Assembly (NCBI RefSeq): GCF_012912005.1
Contig: NZ_JABBEA010000018.1
Span: forward strand, 62,001-126,000
Source of the DNA: Paenibacillus sp. SZ31
GTDB taxonomy: Bacteria > Bacillota > Bacilli > Paenibacillales > Paenibacillaceae
Length of the DNA stretch: 64,000 nt
Direction of reading: 5' to 3'
Positions 24,910 through 34,467 of this stretch are shown piece after piece. A program made the translations under genes and the position numbers. The notes beneath the pieces were generated by a model. It searched no databases and was not told the origin of the DNA. It was given only the letters and a program-made list of their open reading frames with translations. The number at the start of each line of letters is the position of its first letter. Position 1 is the first letter of the stretch.

Positions 24910-25944
24910 TTATTCAATCATTTGCCGGTCAGGGATCATTACTTCACCGGCTGGGGTCGATTGATCCATCCAGTTGTTAATCAGCTCTTTGGCATATTGG
25001 ACATCTTTCTCGTCAGCACGGCCATAATAGATACCGTCTTTGCGCATCCCCTCACCCAGAATGGTGAAGCTTGAGATCTGCGGTTTCTCCTGAGTAAGTA
25101 CCTGTTTAGCCAGATCAATTATGAAAGAAGCTCGCATATCCGTCTGGAAGCTATCTCCCATGATCTGAATCAATTCCGGAATTTTGGCGATTTGATTCAA
25201 ATTCAACATCTCATTCGCCATCGCGTTCAAGAAAATCTGCTGCCGCTTGGTACGATTAAAATCGCTATCCTCACGGTATCTTACATAATACAGTGCTTCC
25301 TGCCCGTCATAGATCGGCTTGCCGCCTTCAATCGTGAATTGCACATGATTCGGGTCCTTGTTCACAATGTCCTCATCAATCGGCAGTTTTACACCACCAA
25401 GCGCATCAACGACCTTTTTGATTCCGTCGAAGTTGATCGTTGCATAGTAACCTACATCAGCATCAAGGAACTTCTCTACGGTATTGATGGACATATTCTC
25501 CCCACCGAACGCATAGGCATGCGCCAGCTTATCATAATCATCTTGCCCATCCTTGTTCGCATCCCGTCCCACAATCTGCACATACGTGTCACGTGGAATG
25601 GATACCAGAAGAACACGGGATTCCTTGGGACGAACCACAGCGTAGATCACTGTATCCGAACGTCCACGCGTCTTCTCGTAAGCGCGTTTGTCCGAACCCA
25701 GCAGTAACACCGAGAAAGGTTCCTTGCGGTATACCGTTGGATCAGGCGTATTGTTGCCTTCCTGCGGTACATAAGAGCGGGATAGCTGATCTTCTACCGA
25801 ACCGGCAAGAAACAGATCAAATGCCGCTACAGCCAGCTGTTGACGGAACAAATAGCCCCCGATTAACAAAACAACAAGTGAAACGAGCGTTATATATAGG
25901 CCTTTTCTTCTTTTCTTCTTCTTATCTTTAGTTCTGCTTTTCAT
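24910..25944 (-). CDS. LytR-CpsA-Psr (LCP) family wall-polymer ligase
   Basis: 344 residues: basic cytoplasmic tail, membrane helix (about 15-35), then the LCP domain. Conserved residues include the Asp/Arg sites in LLLGSDKR, RGRSDTV and SIPRDTYV, and RYREDSDFNRTKRQQ. LCP enzymes transfer teichoic acid or other glycopolymers from lipid carriers to peptidoglycan. Odd point: residues 128-136 (DANKDGQDD) form a dockerin-like calcium-binding loop between conserved LCP blocks. Single-gene transcript. Confidence 0.93.
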   Translation of the reverse strand: MKSRTKDKKKKRRKGLYITLVSLVVLLIGGYLFRQQLAVAAFDLFLAGSVEDQLSRSYVPQEGNNTPDPTVYRKEPFSVLLLGSDKRAYEKTRGRSDTVIYAVVRPKESRVLLVSIPRDTYVQIVGRDANKDGQDDYDKLAHAYAFGGENMSINTVEKFLDADVGYYATINFDGIKKVVDALGGVKLPIDEDIVNKDPNHVQFTIEGGKPIYDGQEALYYVRYREDSDFNRTKRQQIFLNAMANEMLNLNQIAKIPELIQIMGDSFQTDMRASFIIDLAKQVLTQEKPQISSFTILGEGMRKDGIYYGRADEKDVQYAKELINNWMDQSTPAGEVMIPDRQMIE

Positions 25945-26114
25945 CCATTGATTCCTTCTTCACTATCAAAATGATAATCCATAATACCAATTAAACGTCT
26001 GGGATGCCTTGTGACTCGGTGTTCTATGAAGTTTTCTCTCTCTGGCATCAAGACACCGCTTACGCTCGTTCTATTGTAATCATTGCGGGAAGATGAAAAG
26101 TTACAATCCGGTTA

Positions 26115-26166
26115 AATTGAAAAGAACAGCGACTCCTTTTTTAGTTACAAAAGGTACACTGTTCTC
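26115..26166 (-). terminator. Terminator after the MFS gene
   Basis: GAACAG/CTGTTC stem with inner ACC/GG(T) pairs spanning about 26123-26166, with a T-containing run on the leftward side. Moderately strong. Confidence 0.5.
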
Positions 26167-26188
26167 TTCATTTTCACACGCTATCGCA

Positions 26189-27775
26189 TCAATTTGTGGA
26201 TGTACTTTCTACATGATGGCTTTTCTCTTTTTGACGCAGACGTCCTGTTATAAGCGCAGCCACCAGCGTAAGCACACTGAATACGACCGCAGACCAGAAT
26301 AGACCATTGTAACCCTGACCTGTCGTTTGATGCACTGCCTGAAGCAACACATCACGGATACCTTCATCAGGAATTTGGGACAGGCCCTCTGTCAGACTGG
26401 AGACATCACTCCCCGATGCTCCACCCGAGGCATATTGCTCCAGCATCTCCGGCGGCACCTGAATTCCTTTATCAGCGAACCCTGTCTGAATGTTGGATCC
26501 CAGATTAATAAAAGAACGTGCCAGGAATCCGGCGAAAATCGTAGGCGCAATAGCCATAGCCATCTGGCGGAATAACGAACTGGTCGCTACCGCGATGCCT
26601 TTGTTGTTCTCCCCCGCCTGTTCCGTGACAAGTACGTTAACTGGCGCACCGAGCATCATGCCGAAGCCGATACCTACGAGCGTACTCGCGATGACAAATT
26701 GCCAGATATGCTCTACCCATAGCGGGAACAGCAGGAATCCAATGGCGGATAACAGCCCCGCAACCGATAACGTCCAGATTGGCCCTTTGCGGTCAACGAG
26801 GTATCCACCTCCGCCTGCCCCAATGCCGGATGCCAGCGCGAGCGGAGTAAACCAGTACCCGGAGGCCGTATTGGATACGCCAAGATATTGCTCAACAAAT
26901 CCGGGAATAAAGATCACTGAGGCCAGAATGGCTCCAGAGAAAAAGGCAATCAGCAACGTCCACCGAAAGGAAGCGATGCCTAGAAGCTGTGTCGATACAA
27001 CAGGTTCACGTTCAGACCCTTCGAGTCTTTTTTCCATGAAGTAAAAGAGCACCAGAATGATCAAACCTGCCAAGAAGAAACCGTAAAACATTGGTGATCC
27101 CAGGCTTTGAAGCATGTTCACACCGTCCAGATTGCTGAAGCTATACATTAAACTAAGTACACCTAGCGTCAGGACAGCGATACCGCTCCAGTCCACTGCT
27201 GCACGGTTCAGTTCCTGCTCTTCATGAATAAATCGAATACCCGCAATGAATAGCAAAATGGCAATGGGTACGTTGATCAGGAACAACCAATGCCAGTTGC
27301 CCGTAACGTCCAGTATAAAAGCACCAACATTGGGCCCCAAAATAGCGGCAACACCATTCATCCCTCCGAGCAGACCCAAGGCTGTACCTTGTCGCTCCGC
27401 CGGGAACTTGCTTAATACGTATGAACTGGCAATGATAAATATCCCCCCACCGCCCAAAGCTTGAATGACGCGAGCGATCAGGAAGAAGGTAAACGATGTG
27501 CTTAGCGCAACCAGCAGCGAACCAATTCCGAACAACGCCACTTCAATCAAAAATAGTTTCTTGCGACCATAACGGTCCGACAGCTTGCCCGCAATAGGAA
27601 CACTCACCGCAAGTCCAAGCGTGTAGAGCGTAATCGTCCACGCTCCCCACGTTGGCGACACACCAAACGATGCATTTAAGGTGGTCAATGACGAGGTGAT
27701 AATCCCATTATCCAGCGCAGCCATAAATACCCCTATGGCAAACAGGATCAGCGGCCATTTCATTTGTTTTTGCAT
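26189..27775 (-). CDS. MFS exporter of the DHA2 (14-helix, QacA/EmrB-like) family
   Basis: 528 residues with about 14 membrane helices. Motif A GKLSDRYGRKK follows helix 2 and motif C-type GGMNGVAAILGPNVGAF lies in helix 5, both marks of proton-coupled drug antiporters; FALDNGIITSSL in helix 1 is typical of DHA2. Substrate unknown. A TetR-type palindrome at 27858-27875 in the upstream region suggests regulation by ligand-responsive repressor, but no regulator gene is adjacent. Confidence 0.9.
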   Translation of the reverse strand: MQKQMKWPLILFAIGVFMAALDNGIITSSLTTLNASFGVSPTWGAWTITLYTLGLAVSVPIAGKLSDRYGRKKLFLIEVALFGIGSLLVALSTSFTFFLIARVIQALGGGGIFIIASSYVLSKFPAERQGTALGLLGGMNGVAAILGPNVGAFILDVTGNWHWLFLINVPIAILLFIAGIRFIHEEQELNRAAVDWSGIAVLTLGVLSLMYSFSNLDGVNMLQSLGSPMFYGFFLAGLIILVLFYFMEKRLEGSEREPVVSTQLLGIASFRWTLLIAFFSGAILASVIFIPGFVEQYLGVSNTASGYWFTPLALASGIGAGGGGYLVDRKGPIWTLSVAGLLSAIGFLLFPLWVEHIWQFVIASTLVGIGFGMMLGAPVNVLVTEQAGENNKGIAVATSSLFRQMAMAIAPTIFAGFLARSFINLGSNIQTGFADKGIQVPPEMLEQYASGGASGSDVSSLTEGLSQIPDEGIRDVLLQAVHQTTGQGYNGLFWSAVVFSVLTLVAALITGRLRQKEKSHHVESTSTN

Positions 27776-27857
27776 CCCATGTTACCTCCCGATCAGATCT
27801 TAAATTCAGTATCGTACAGTTGGTTTGGTACATATATATTAAACCGAATTGAATAAT

Positions 27858-27875
27858 AATGACTCACTGGTCATT
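27858..27875. promoter_or_regulatory. Palindromic operator upstream of the MFS gene
   Basis: AATGAC-TCACTG-GTCATT: perfect 6-bp arms with a 6-base centre, and the TGACT/GGTCA look of TetR-family operators for multidrug exporters. It lies about 85 bases upstream of the MFS start. Confidence 0.55.
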
Positions 27876-27945
27876 TTAAAACAAAAGAAATCCATATGTC
27901 AATTTAATAATATGGTTATCTGACTCATTTTACCTCTGATCCAAT

Positions 27946-27988
27946 AAAATAAAGCTGCCCACAGATTCGGTTGAACCTGCGGGACAGC
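27946..27988 (-). terminator. Terminator after the SLH-peptidase gene
   Basis: GCTG-CCCGCAG with CTGTGGG-CAGC arms (27954-27966 and 27977-27988), followed leftward by TTTATTTTATT. Confidence 0.7.
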
Positions 27989-28004
27989 CCTCATATCTAA
28001 CGAA

Positions 28005-30422
28005 CTATGGCTGCATCAGATGACGATTCAGGAATTTCTCAATCGCACGGTACAGATCAAGCTGATTCTCCACGTTTGCGAAGCCATGACCTTCATTGGT
28101 CTTTAACATATATGGCACATCGACTCCACGCTTGCGTAATGCTTCAACGATCTGGTCTGACTCGGCTTGTTTGACACGTGGATCATTAGCGCCCTGAACC
28201 ACAAATAATGGAGCCTTCATCTGATCGATGTGGAAGAGTGGTGAAATGGCTGTTAACAGTTCCTTGTCCTTCTCAGGATCTCCTACACGTTCATAGAACA
28301 TGCTGCGCTCCGATTCCCAGTAAGGTGGCAGTGAATCCAGAAGCGTGAAAATGTTGGAAGGTCCGACATAGCTAATACCAGCAGCATAGACGTCCGGTGT
28401 GAATGCCAGTCCTGCCAGAGCCGCGTATCCGCCGTAAGATCCACCATAGATCGCTACACGCTTCGGATCAACCGTTCCCTCCGCAACCAGCCAGTTCACG
28501 CCGTCTGTGAGGTCATTCTGCATGGCTTTACCCCACTCTTTATTACCTGCATCCAGGAATTGCTTACCGTACCCCGTAGAGCCACGGAAGTTCACCTGTA
28601 GAACAGCATAGCCGCGACTTGCCAGGAATTGAATCTCAGGATTGAAGCCCCATGAATCACGAGCCCAAGGACCACCATGTGGAACAACAACCAGTGGCAA
28701 GTCGGAAGCCTCCGCTCCTTGAGGCAGTGTCAGATAACCATGAAGGATTAGACCGTCACGTGAATTATACGTAATGGGCTTCATGTCCGACATTTGGCTC
28801 TCATCAATCCAAGGTGCAGCGTCAGCCAACTTATCGAGTTTGCCTGTTTTGGAATCGTAGAAATAATACGTACCCATTGCTTTGTCACTATACGCTACGA
28901 ACAGTACCTGGCCTTCCTCGCTTGCATTGCTAATGCTAACTTCCTTGCCTGGTACTTTCGCTTTGATATCCTGCATTAACGTTTTGAACTCTTGATCAAA
29001 GAATTCATAGTTCACTTTGTCTGTCTCATACACAGCAGCGAGAATGGTTCCCTTTTCTTTGGAAGGGATGAAGCTGCTTACATCCACATCTTTATTTTCA
29101 TAAACGGTTTTGGTTACCTTCTTGCTGCTTGGACTGTACTCTACAATTGCCGTTTTGTCTCGCTCCAAGTTGGATACAGCATAAATGTTTTTATTATCGT
29201 ACGTGAACATGACTGGAGCAAAAGTCTCTCCCAGCTTCGTAGTCAGTAGCGGCTCAAACGGCTGATTCTCTGATTCACGATACAGTAACGAAGACACATT
29301 TCCATCGCTGGATACAGCCACACGAATTTTACCTTCGTGATCCGTCAGCCAGCCCGTAATATTGCCTGGATTCTCTGCCGCAAGCACAGCCTCTCCTGTC
29401 TTGATATTAATACGGTATACGTCGAAGATGCGTGGATCACGCTTGTTCATACCTACCAGAATCTCATCCGGGATATTCTCAAGCGGATCTACCAGGATGG
29501 CTCTTGTGTTAGGATACGGCGTCAGATCCTTGCTGTTTTTACCATCGATATCCGTAACATACAAGTGATAATTCTCATCCCCTGCCTTATCTTGCACGTA
29601 GAGCAGCTTGTCATTGGTTGCCCATGCAAATCCTGCGATGTTACGTTCTGTTTCGCTCGTAATGCGTACAGGCTTATCCTGACCGTTTGCGGTAACTACG
29701 ATATTCATGCGATTGTTCCATGGCTCCAGGTAAGCGAGATGTTTACCATCCGGCGACATCTGGAACCCTGCCTGAGCCGGCTGTTTGAAGAAGTCCTCCA
29801 GCGGTGCAAGTCCCTCTGACTTCACATCGAGTCCGAGCGCAAGATACAGCGCATCTGCGAATTCGCCATGAGTCACCGATTGTTTGGCTTTGAATGCGCT
29901 ACCTTCGATAATAAAATGCTGCTTAACCCGTGCGGCGTCATTCGCATGCACAGCTGGAATCTGATCAGAATCGCTGTATACTACCTGGATTCCGTTATCC
30001 TTCAGTTCGAATGCACGCGTGAACAACGATGCCATTTGTGCACGTGTAAGTGGTGCATCCGGGGCATAGCCTTTGGCCTTCCCTTGAATGAGCCCACCTT
30101 GCTTCAGAGCGTAGATCGCAGGCGCAGCTTCATTCTCCGGCAATACATCTGCGAAACCTGTAAGTGATGCAGGCTCATCCAGTTTAAGTACACGTTGCAG
30201 AATGACTGCCGCTTCGGCACGAGTGATCGGAGTCGTTAATTCTGTGATTTCATCTATGTATCCCAGTTGCTGTAGTGTCTGCGTAGCCTTGGATGCGATG
30301 GCTTCCGAGACTGCCGCTGTTGGTTTTACGGCTTCTGCCGCCTGTACAGCTGGTTGAATCAGTGCAATGGACATGGCCATGGTAAGCGTGAGAGCGTATA
30401 CCTTTTTGCTAATCGCGTTCAA
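28005..30422 (-). CDS. Secreted S9 (prolyl oligopeptidase) peptidase with N-terminal SLH domains
   Basis: 805 residues. A signal peptide ends near AVQAAEA (about 29). Two to three SLH-type repeats follow (about 45-200: ITRAEAAVILQRVL, GYAPDAPLTRAQMASLFTRAF), which bind pyruvylated wall polymer. Then a beta-propeller region (about 210-560) and an alpha/beta-hydrolase domain with Ser662 in GGSYGGYA, Asp747 in QGANDPRV and His779 in NEGHGF. Cell-surface peptidase likely cleaving peptides. ATG 30422 follows AAAGGGGGAAATCG. Single-gene transcript. SLH anchoring on an S9 enzyme is an uncommon pairing. Confidence 0.9.
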   Translation of the reverse strand: MNAISKKVYALTLTMAMSIALIQPAVQAAEAVKPTAAVSEAIASKATQTLQQLGYIDEITELTTPITRAEAAVILQRVLKLDEPASLTGFADVLPENEAAPAIYALKQGGLIQGKAKGYAPDAPLTRAQMASLFTRAFELKDNGIQVVYSDSDQIPAVHANDAARVKQHFIIEGSAFKAKQSVTHGEFADALYLALGLDVKSEGLAPLEDFFKQPAQAGFQMSPDGKHLAYLEPWNNRMNIVVTANGQDKPVRITSETERNIAGFAWATNDKLLYVQDKAGDENYHLYVTDIDGKNSKDLTPYPNTRAILVDPLENIPDEILVGMNKRDPRIFDVYRINIKTGEAVLAAENPGNITGWLTDHEGKIRVAVSSDGNVSSLLYRESENQPFEPLLTTKLGETFAPVMFTYDNKNIYAVSNLERDKTAIVEYSPSSKKVTKTVYENKDVDVSSFIPSKEKGTILAAVYETDKVNYEFFDQEFKTLMQDIKAKVPGKEVSISNASEEGQVLFVAYSDKAMGTYYFYDSKTGKLDKLADAAPWIDESQMSDMKPITYNSRDGLILHGYLTLPQGAEASDLPLVVVPHGGPWARDSWGFNPEIQFLASRGYAVLQVNFRGSTGYGKQFLDAGNKEWGKAMQNDLTDGVNWLVAEGTVDPKRVAIYGGSYGGYAALAGLAFTPDVYAAGISYVGPSNIFTLLDSLPPYWESERSMFYERVGDPEKDKELLTAISPLFHIDQMKAPLFVVQGANDPRVKQAESDQIVEALRKRGVDVPYMLKTNEGHGFANVENQLDLYRAIEKFLNRHLMQP

Positions 30423-30543
30423 ACGATTTCCCCCTTTAAAGTGAATTACATAATAATATGGAATTATACGTAAGTCATTTTACCATGATTAACCACGAGA
30501 TAACAGCGAGAAGAGTCTCCTTGATGATATCCATGTTCGCACA

Positions 30544-31434
30544 TTATTTTGAACCCGAAAATCCATAGTTGAACAACTTACGTGTCTCCACAAAACGCCC
30601 TTCACGAGTATCTGTTCCAAATACAACGGAGATCAGTCTTTTGCCATCACGTTCAGCTGTCCCAACAAAATGATATCCGGAATCCTCATCATACCCGGTC
30701 TTCAATCCGTCATTCCCATCGTAAGCATACGGCCCACCAATGGAGGACAACATCCAGTTCGTGTTACTCATGTACATTCCTTTTTGATGCATCGATACTT
30801 GCATTTGACTGGAGACTCTTAAGATCTCGGGATGGTTATTCAACAGATGTCGCGCAAGCTTGCACGCATCTATAGCCGTCATTAAGGTCTGCCCTTGTAT
30901 TTCCGTCGGTCGGTTAGGACCAAGCAACTTTTCACTGAGACCCGTAGAATTTGTGAATTGTGTATCCTCAGACAGTCCAATCTGAGTTGCTTTTTGGTTC
31001 ATCTGTTGCACAAACTTATGCTCTGTACCACTGATATGTTCAGCCAGAGCAACCGCTGCATCATTTGCTGAATAGACAGCTACAATCTGGAATAAATCCT
31101 TTACTGTTAATTGCTCACCCTGTTTCAGGGTCAGTTGACTGCCCCCCACCGAGCTGGCGTACAGACTCACATTCACAAGATCATCCCAGCTTATATCTCC
31201 ATTAATCACAGCTTCCATCACAAGCAGTTCTGTCATCAACTTACTGACGCCCGCCGGAGCAATTTCTTCTGAGCCGTTAAAATCCATTAAGATCTGTTCG
31301 GAGTTCATATCCATCAATACAGCAGATTCAGCTTTAATTCCCGGTTTGCCTACCAGCATGTCCGGTTTCACACCCAAATATATAATGAGTAGCAGAGCCA
31401 GCAGCATACCTGTCCGTTTCCACCATTTTTTCAT
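30544..31434 (-). CDS. S11 D-alanyl-D-alanine carboxypeptidase-like protein lacking the nucleophile
   Basis: 296 residues with an N-terminal membrane/signal segment. S11 motifs are present except one: the SxxK block reads PAGVSKLMT, so Gly62 (codon GGC) replaces the acylated Ser while Lys65 remains. The SxN motif (Ser122-Ala-Asn124) and KTG (245-247) are intact. No C-terminal PBP5 beta domain: the protein ends just after the catalytic fold. It may be a substrate-binding pseudoenzyme in wall metabolism, or carry a recent AGC-to-GGC change. ATG 31434 has a GAGGTGATTATCTT ribosome site. Confidence 0.85.
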   Translation of the reverse strand: MKKWWKRTGMLLALLLIIYLGVKPDMLVGKPGIKAESAVLMDMNSEQILMDFNGSEEIAPAGVSKLMTELLVMEAVINGDISWDDLVNVSLYASSVGGSQLTLKQGEQLTVKDLFQIVAVYSANDAAVALAEHISGTEHKFVQQMNQKATQIGLSEDTQFTNSTGLSEKLLGPNRPTEIQGQTLMTAIDACKLARHLLNNHPEILRVSSQMQVSMHQKGMYMSNTNWMLSSIGGPYAYDGNDGLKTGYDEDSGYHFVGTAERDGKRLISVVFGTDTREGRFVETRKLFNYGFSGSK

Positions 31435-31524
31435 AAGATAATCACCTCTTACCTATATAGACGAAGTGAAGAGGCATTTTGTCTGCACTTTTTTGAAAAA
31501 AAGTTAAATTTTTTTTATTTTTTG

Positions 31525-31584
31525 GTTACAAAAAAAACATGAACCCCATACACCCATGCCAGAGTGTACAGAATCCATGTTTTG
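31525..31584 (-). terminator. Terminator after oppA
   Basis: Long stem with AAACATG/CATGTTT ends and an inner TACAC/GTGTA pairing, followed leftward by eight T's. Confidence 0.7.
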
Positions 31585-31686
31585 AAAGACACTTTTGTTC
31601 ATTCTCCCAAGAGAATTCTTCATGATAATCTAGCAACCGACTTCTTAAAGGACCCCAATCCTTACAGTTGCTAATTTCAGAATGTA

Positions 31687-33513
31687 TTACTCAGCTACAA
31701 CTGCTTTGTCTGCATTGACTTGCAGGTCGCTTAGATAAACGCCTGTTCCATCACCGATTGCATAGTTCAGCACACGTTTGTTAACCGGTGCTACAACTGC
31801 ACGATACAGTGTTGGGAATACAGGAACTTCATCTACCATGTATTGCTGCCATTGATTGTAGATCTCTTTACGCTTGTCTACATCGAACGCTTCAGCAGAT
31901 ACACCTTGTGCCAGCAATTTGTCGTTTTCTTCGCTAGAGAATCTAGAGAAGTTATACAGTGCATCACGGCCGTACAGACCAGATGGATCTACATCAATAC
32001 CAACGCCCCATGCTGCTTGATACACATCAACGTTCGGATCATCTTTACCTGAGTTACCTACACGGTCATAGAAGCTGTTGAACTCAACCATTTCCAGGTT
32101 TACTTTCAAACCAATAGCAGCCCATGATTGAACATAATATTGAGCCAGTGGTTGTGCAATATCTCCACCCGTCATAGAAACAAAGTTGATTTCGAGTGGT
32201 GTTCCATCCGGATTAGTACGGAATTCACCATCCAGTTTGTAACCAGCTTCTTCAAGCAATGCTTTCGCTGCTTCTGGATCATACGTTACACCCGGATTGC
32301 TGGAATCATGGAACTCTGGGTGAGACGGCGGAATCAGAGTTGTAGCATTCCAACGCAAACCGTTATAGAAACGTTTACCTACTTGATCGTTATCTACAGC
32401 CATCCACATTGCTTTACGCAGGTTTTTGTCACCCATTTTTGCTTCAGCATTACTTTCAACTTTTCCGTTTTCTTCATCCCACGTACCCAGTTTGAAACCG
32501 ATGTACGTATAAGCACGATCGATTGCGCCCAGGAATTCTACGTTGGACAGGTTAGCATTGTCTTTGTATTGATCTGTCGGGAATGCATCTACAAGGTCTA
32601 CCCCGCCAGATTTCAGTTCTTGAACAACCGTTGTCGGGTTGATAACTTTCAGAGTCACTTTGTCCAGTTTTGGAGCTCCACGCCAGTAGTCTTCGTTCTT
32701 AACATAAGTTACAGACTCACCCGGAGTGATGACATCCACTTTAAATGGACCAAAACCAATTGGTTTTTCACGTACTTCTTTGGAAGAAGACATTTTCGCT
32801 ACATCCATATCTCCGAAGATATGTTTAGCAAGTGGATACGTCCATACGCCACCTGTCAGCAGGGACGGAGTGGATTCTTTATACGTAATGCTGATTTGTT
32901 TGTCGCTCAGCACTTCAATACCCGAGATTGTTTTTGCTGTTCCCGCATGGAATTCTTCCATACCTACTATGCTAGTAAAGTTGGAGTCATAACGTGGACC
33001 ATCATACGCTTTGTTACCAATAACCTCATAAGCAAATTGCAGATCTTCAGCCGTTACCGGCTTGCCATCATGCCAGTTTACATTGTCACGAATGGTCAGT
33101 GTAAATGTTTTTCCATCTTCAGACGTCTCATATGTTGCTGCACCATCATTGGTGTACACATAGTCTTTGTCCCATGTAAGTAATGGCTCATCGAACCATT
33201 GCAGTACCTGAACATCCGGGTTACCGGAATAGAAGTTGTAGTTCAGTGTACCTTCAAAAGCAGTATCCGATACAAGTCCGAATGTAATCGATCCACCTTC
33301 GATCGCAGTACCTTCATTCGTTTTGACATTGTTGAAGTCTTCAATGGAGTAAACGCCCTCTTCATTAGCAGGTTTTTCCTCTGTTTTTCCCTCTTCTGTG
33401 TTTGTAGTTGGAGCTGGAGTAGCTGCTTCTTTCTCCGAGCATGCTGCGAGCACCAATACAAAGACCAGCATCATCGTGAAAAATAGTCCCCGTGAAAATA
33501 ATCCCTTTTTCAT
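31687..33513 (-). CDS. oppA: Oligopeptide ABC transporter, substrate-binding lipoprotein
   Basis: 608 residues from ATG 33513 (MKKGLFSRG), which has GGGAGG eight bases upstream; an in-frame ATG 51 bases earlier lacks a ribosome site. Signal sequence with lipobox VLAACS, a Glu/Thr linker, then an SBP_bac_5 domain (DNVNWHDGKPVTAEDLQFAYE). Captures peptides outside the membrane. Last gene of a D-F-B-C-A operon; the 20-base gap to oppC and the terminator at its end fit a single transcript. Confidence 0.94.
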   Translation of the reverse strand: MKKGLFSRGLFFTMMLVFVLVLAACSEKEAATPAPTTNTEEGKTEEKPANEEGVYSIEDFNNVKTNEGTAIEGGSITFGLVSDTAFEGTLNYNFYSGNPDVQVLQWFDEPLLTWDKDYVYTNDGAATYETSEDGKTFTLTIRDNVNWHDGKPVTAEDLQFAYEVIGNKAYDGPRYDSNFTSIVGMEEFHAGTAKTISGIEVLSDKQISITYKESTPSLLTGGVWTYPLAKHIFGDMDVAKMSSSKEVREKPIGFGPFKVDVITPGESVTYVKNEDYWRGAPKLDKVTLKVINPTTVVQELKSGGVDLVDAFPTDQYKDNANLSNVEFLGAIDRAYTYIGFKLGTWDEENGKVESNAEAKMGDKNLRKAMWMAVDNDQVGKRFYNGLRWNATTLIPPSHPEFHDSSNPGVTYDPEAAKALLEEAGYKLDGEFRTNPDGTPLEINFVSMTGGDIAQPLAQYYVQSWAAIGLKVNLEMVEFNSFYDRVGNSGKDDPNVDVYQAAWGVGIDVDPSGLYGRDALYNFSRFSSEENDKLLAQGVSAEAFDVDKRKEIYNQWQQYMVDEVPVFPTLYRAVVAPVNKRVLNYAIGDGTGVYLSDLQVNADKAVVAE

Positions 33514-33532
33514 GAACCTTTCCTCCCTTTTT

Positions 33533-34438
33533 TTAACCTCTTCTTTGTCTTGCATCAGTCGCACGCTTTAGGGCTTGACCGACATTATTTATACTCAACA
33601 TCAATACCAGGATCAGCACCGATGCGGGTAGCCATATCCACCATCTGGATTCCAGGGTTTGCGGATTACGTGCATAACTTACGAGTGTTCCAAGACTGGG
33701 TGTGCTTTCGGGAAAACCAAACCCGAGGAAAGACAGCCCGGATTCGAGGCCAATGTTGGCAGCGAGATTCAATGTCATCGTTACGATGATAATGGAGCTC
33801 AGATTCGGAAGAACCTGTGAGAGCATAATCTTCAGATGAGAAGAGCCCAATGTTTTTGAAGCTTTTACATAGTCCAGCTCCCGTTCCTGTAACGCTTTGG
33901 AGCGAATTAGTCTGGCAATACCCATCCAGAGAAACGCCGTCATGATTAGAGAGAACGAGATGATATTGTATTTCGGTACTGCTGTAACAAACGCGATAAC
34001 AATCATCAGCATGGGAAGGATCATGAAGAAATCAACAACACGCATAAACAGGTTGTCAATCATTCCACCGAAATAACCGGATAAAAGGCCAATTAAGATA
34101 CCTATGAAGCCAGTCATTAACGTTACGATAATTCCAATGCTCAGCGAGTTACGTGTACCGATGACCAGTTGGCCGAATACATCACGACCTCCATAGTCTG
34201 TTCCAAGCCAATATTTCGCGGATGGCGGTTCATATAAGGCAAACAGATCCACGCGTACGATATCATCCTGATTCAGAATGAGAGACGTGCCATATACCAG
34301 CAACATGACCAAGCCCAAGAAAATGAGCGAGATTAGTGCCACCTTATCTCTGACAAGCTCCCTCCATAAAATATTTAAGCTAGAGGGGCTTTTATCAACC
34401 TTTTGTGAAGTTACAACTACCTCGTTGGCCTTGCTCAT
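33533..34438 (-). CDS. oppC: Oligopeptide ABC transporter permease OppC
   Basis: 301 residues with an N-terminal cytoplasmic stretch, about six membrane helices and the EAA loop VKASKTLGSSHLKIMLSQVLPN that contacts the ATPases. The segment GTDYGGRDVFGQLVIGTRNSL is typical of OppC/DppC. Partner of OppB; forms the membrane channel. Confidence 0.95.
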   Translation of the reverse strand: MSKANEVVVTSQKVDKSPSSLNILWRELVRDKVALISLIFLGLVMLLVYGTSLILNQDDIVRVDLFALYEPPSAKYWLGTDYGGRDVFGQLVIGTRNSLSIGIIVTLMTGFIGILIGLLSGYFGGMIDNLFMRVVDFFMILPMLMIVIAFVTAVPKYNIISFSLIMTAFLWMGIARLIRSKALQERELDYVKASKTLGSSHLKIMLSQVLPNLSSIIIVTMTLNLAANIGLESGLSFLGFGFPESTPSLGTLVSYARNPQTLESRWWIWLPASVLILVLMLSINNVGQALKRATDARQRRG

Positions 34439-34467
34439 CTTGTTTTCACCCCGAAATCTTCAAGTTC

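Noticed and set aside
32128..33183. 351-residue plus-strand ORF antisense to oppA
   Set aside because: Mirror frame of the oppA coding sequence; aromatic- and Cys-rich composition and no ribosome site mark it as a shadow.
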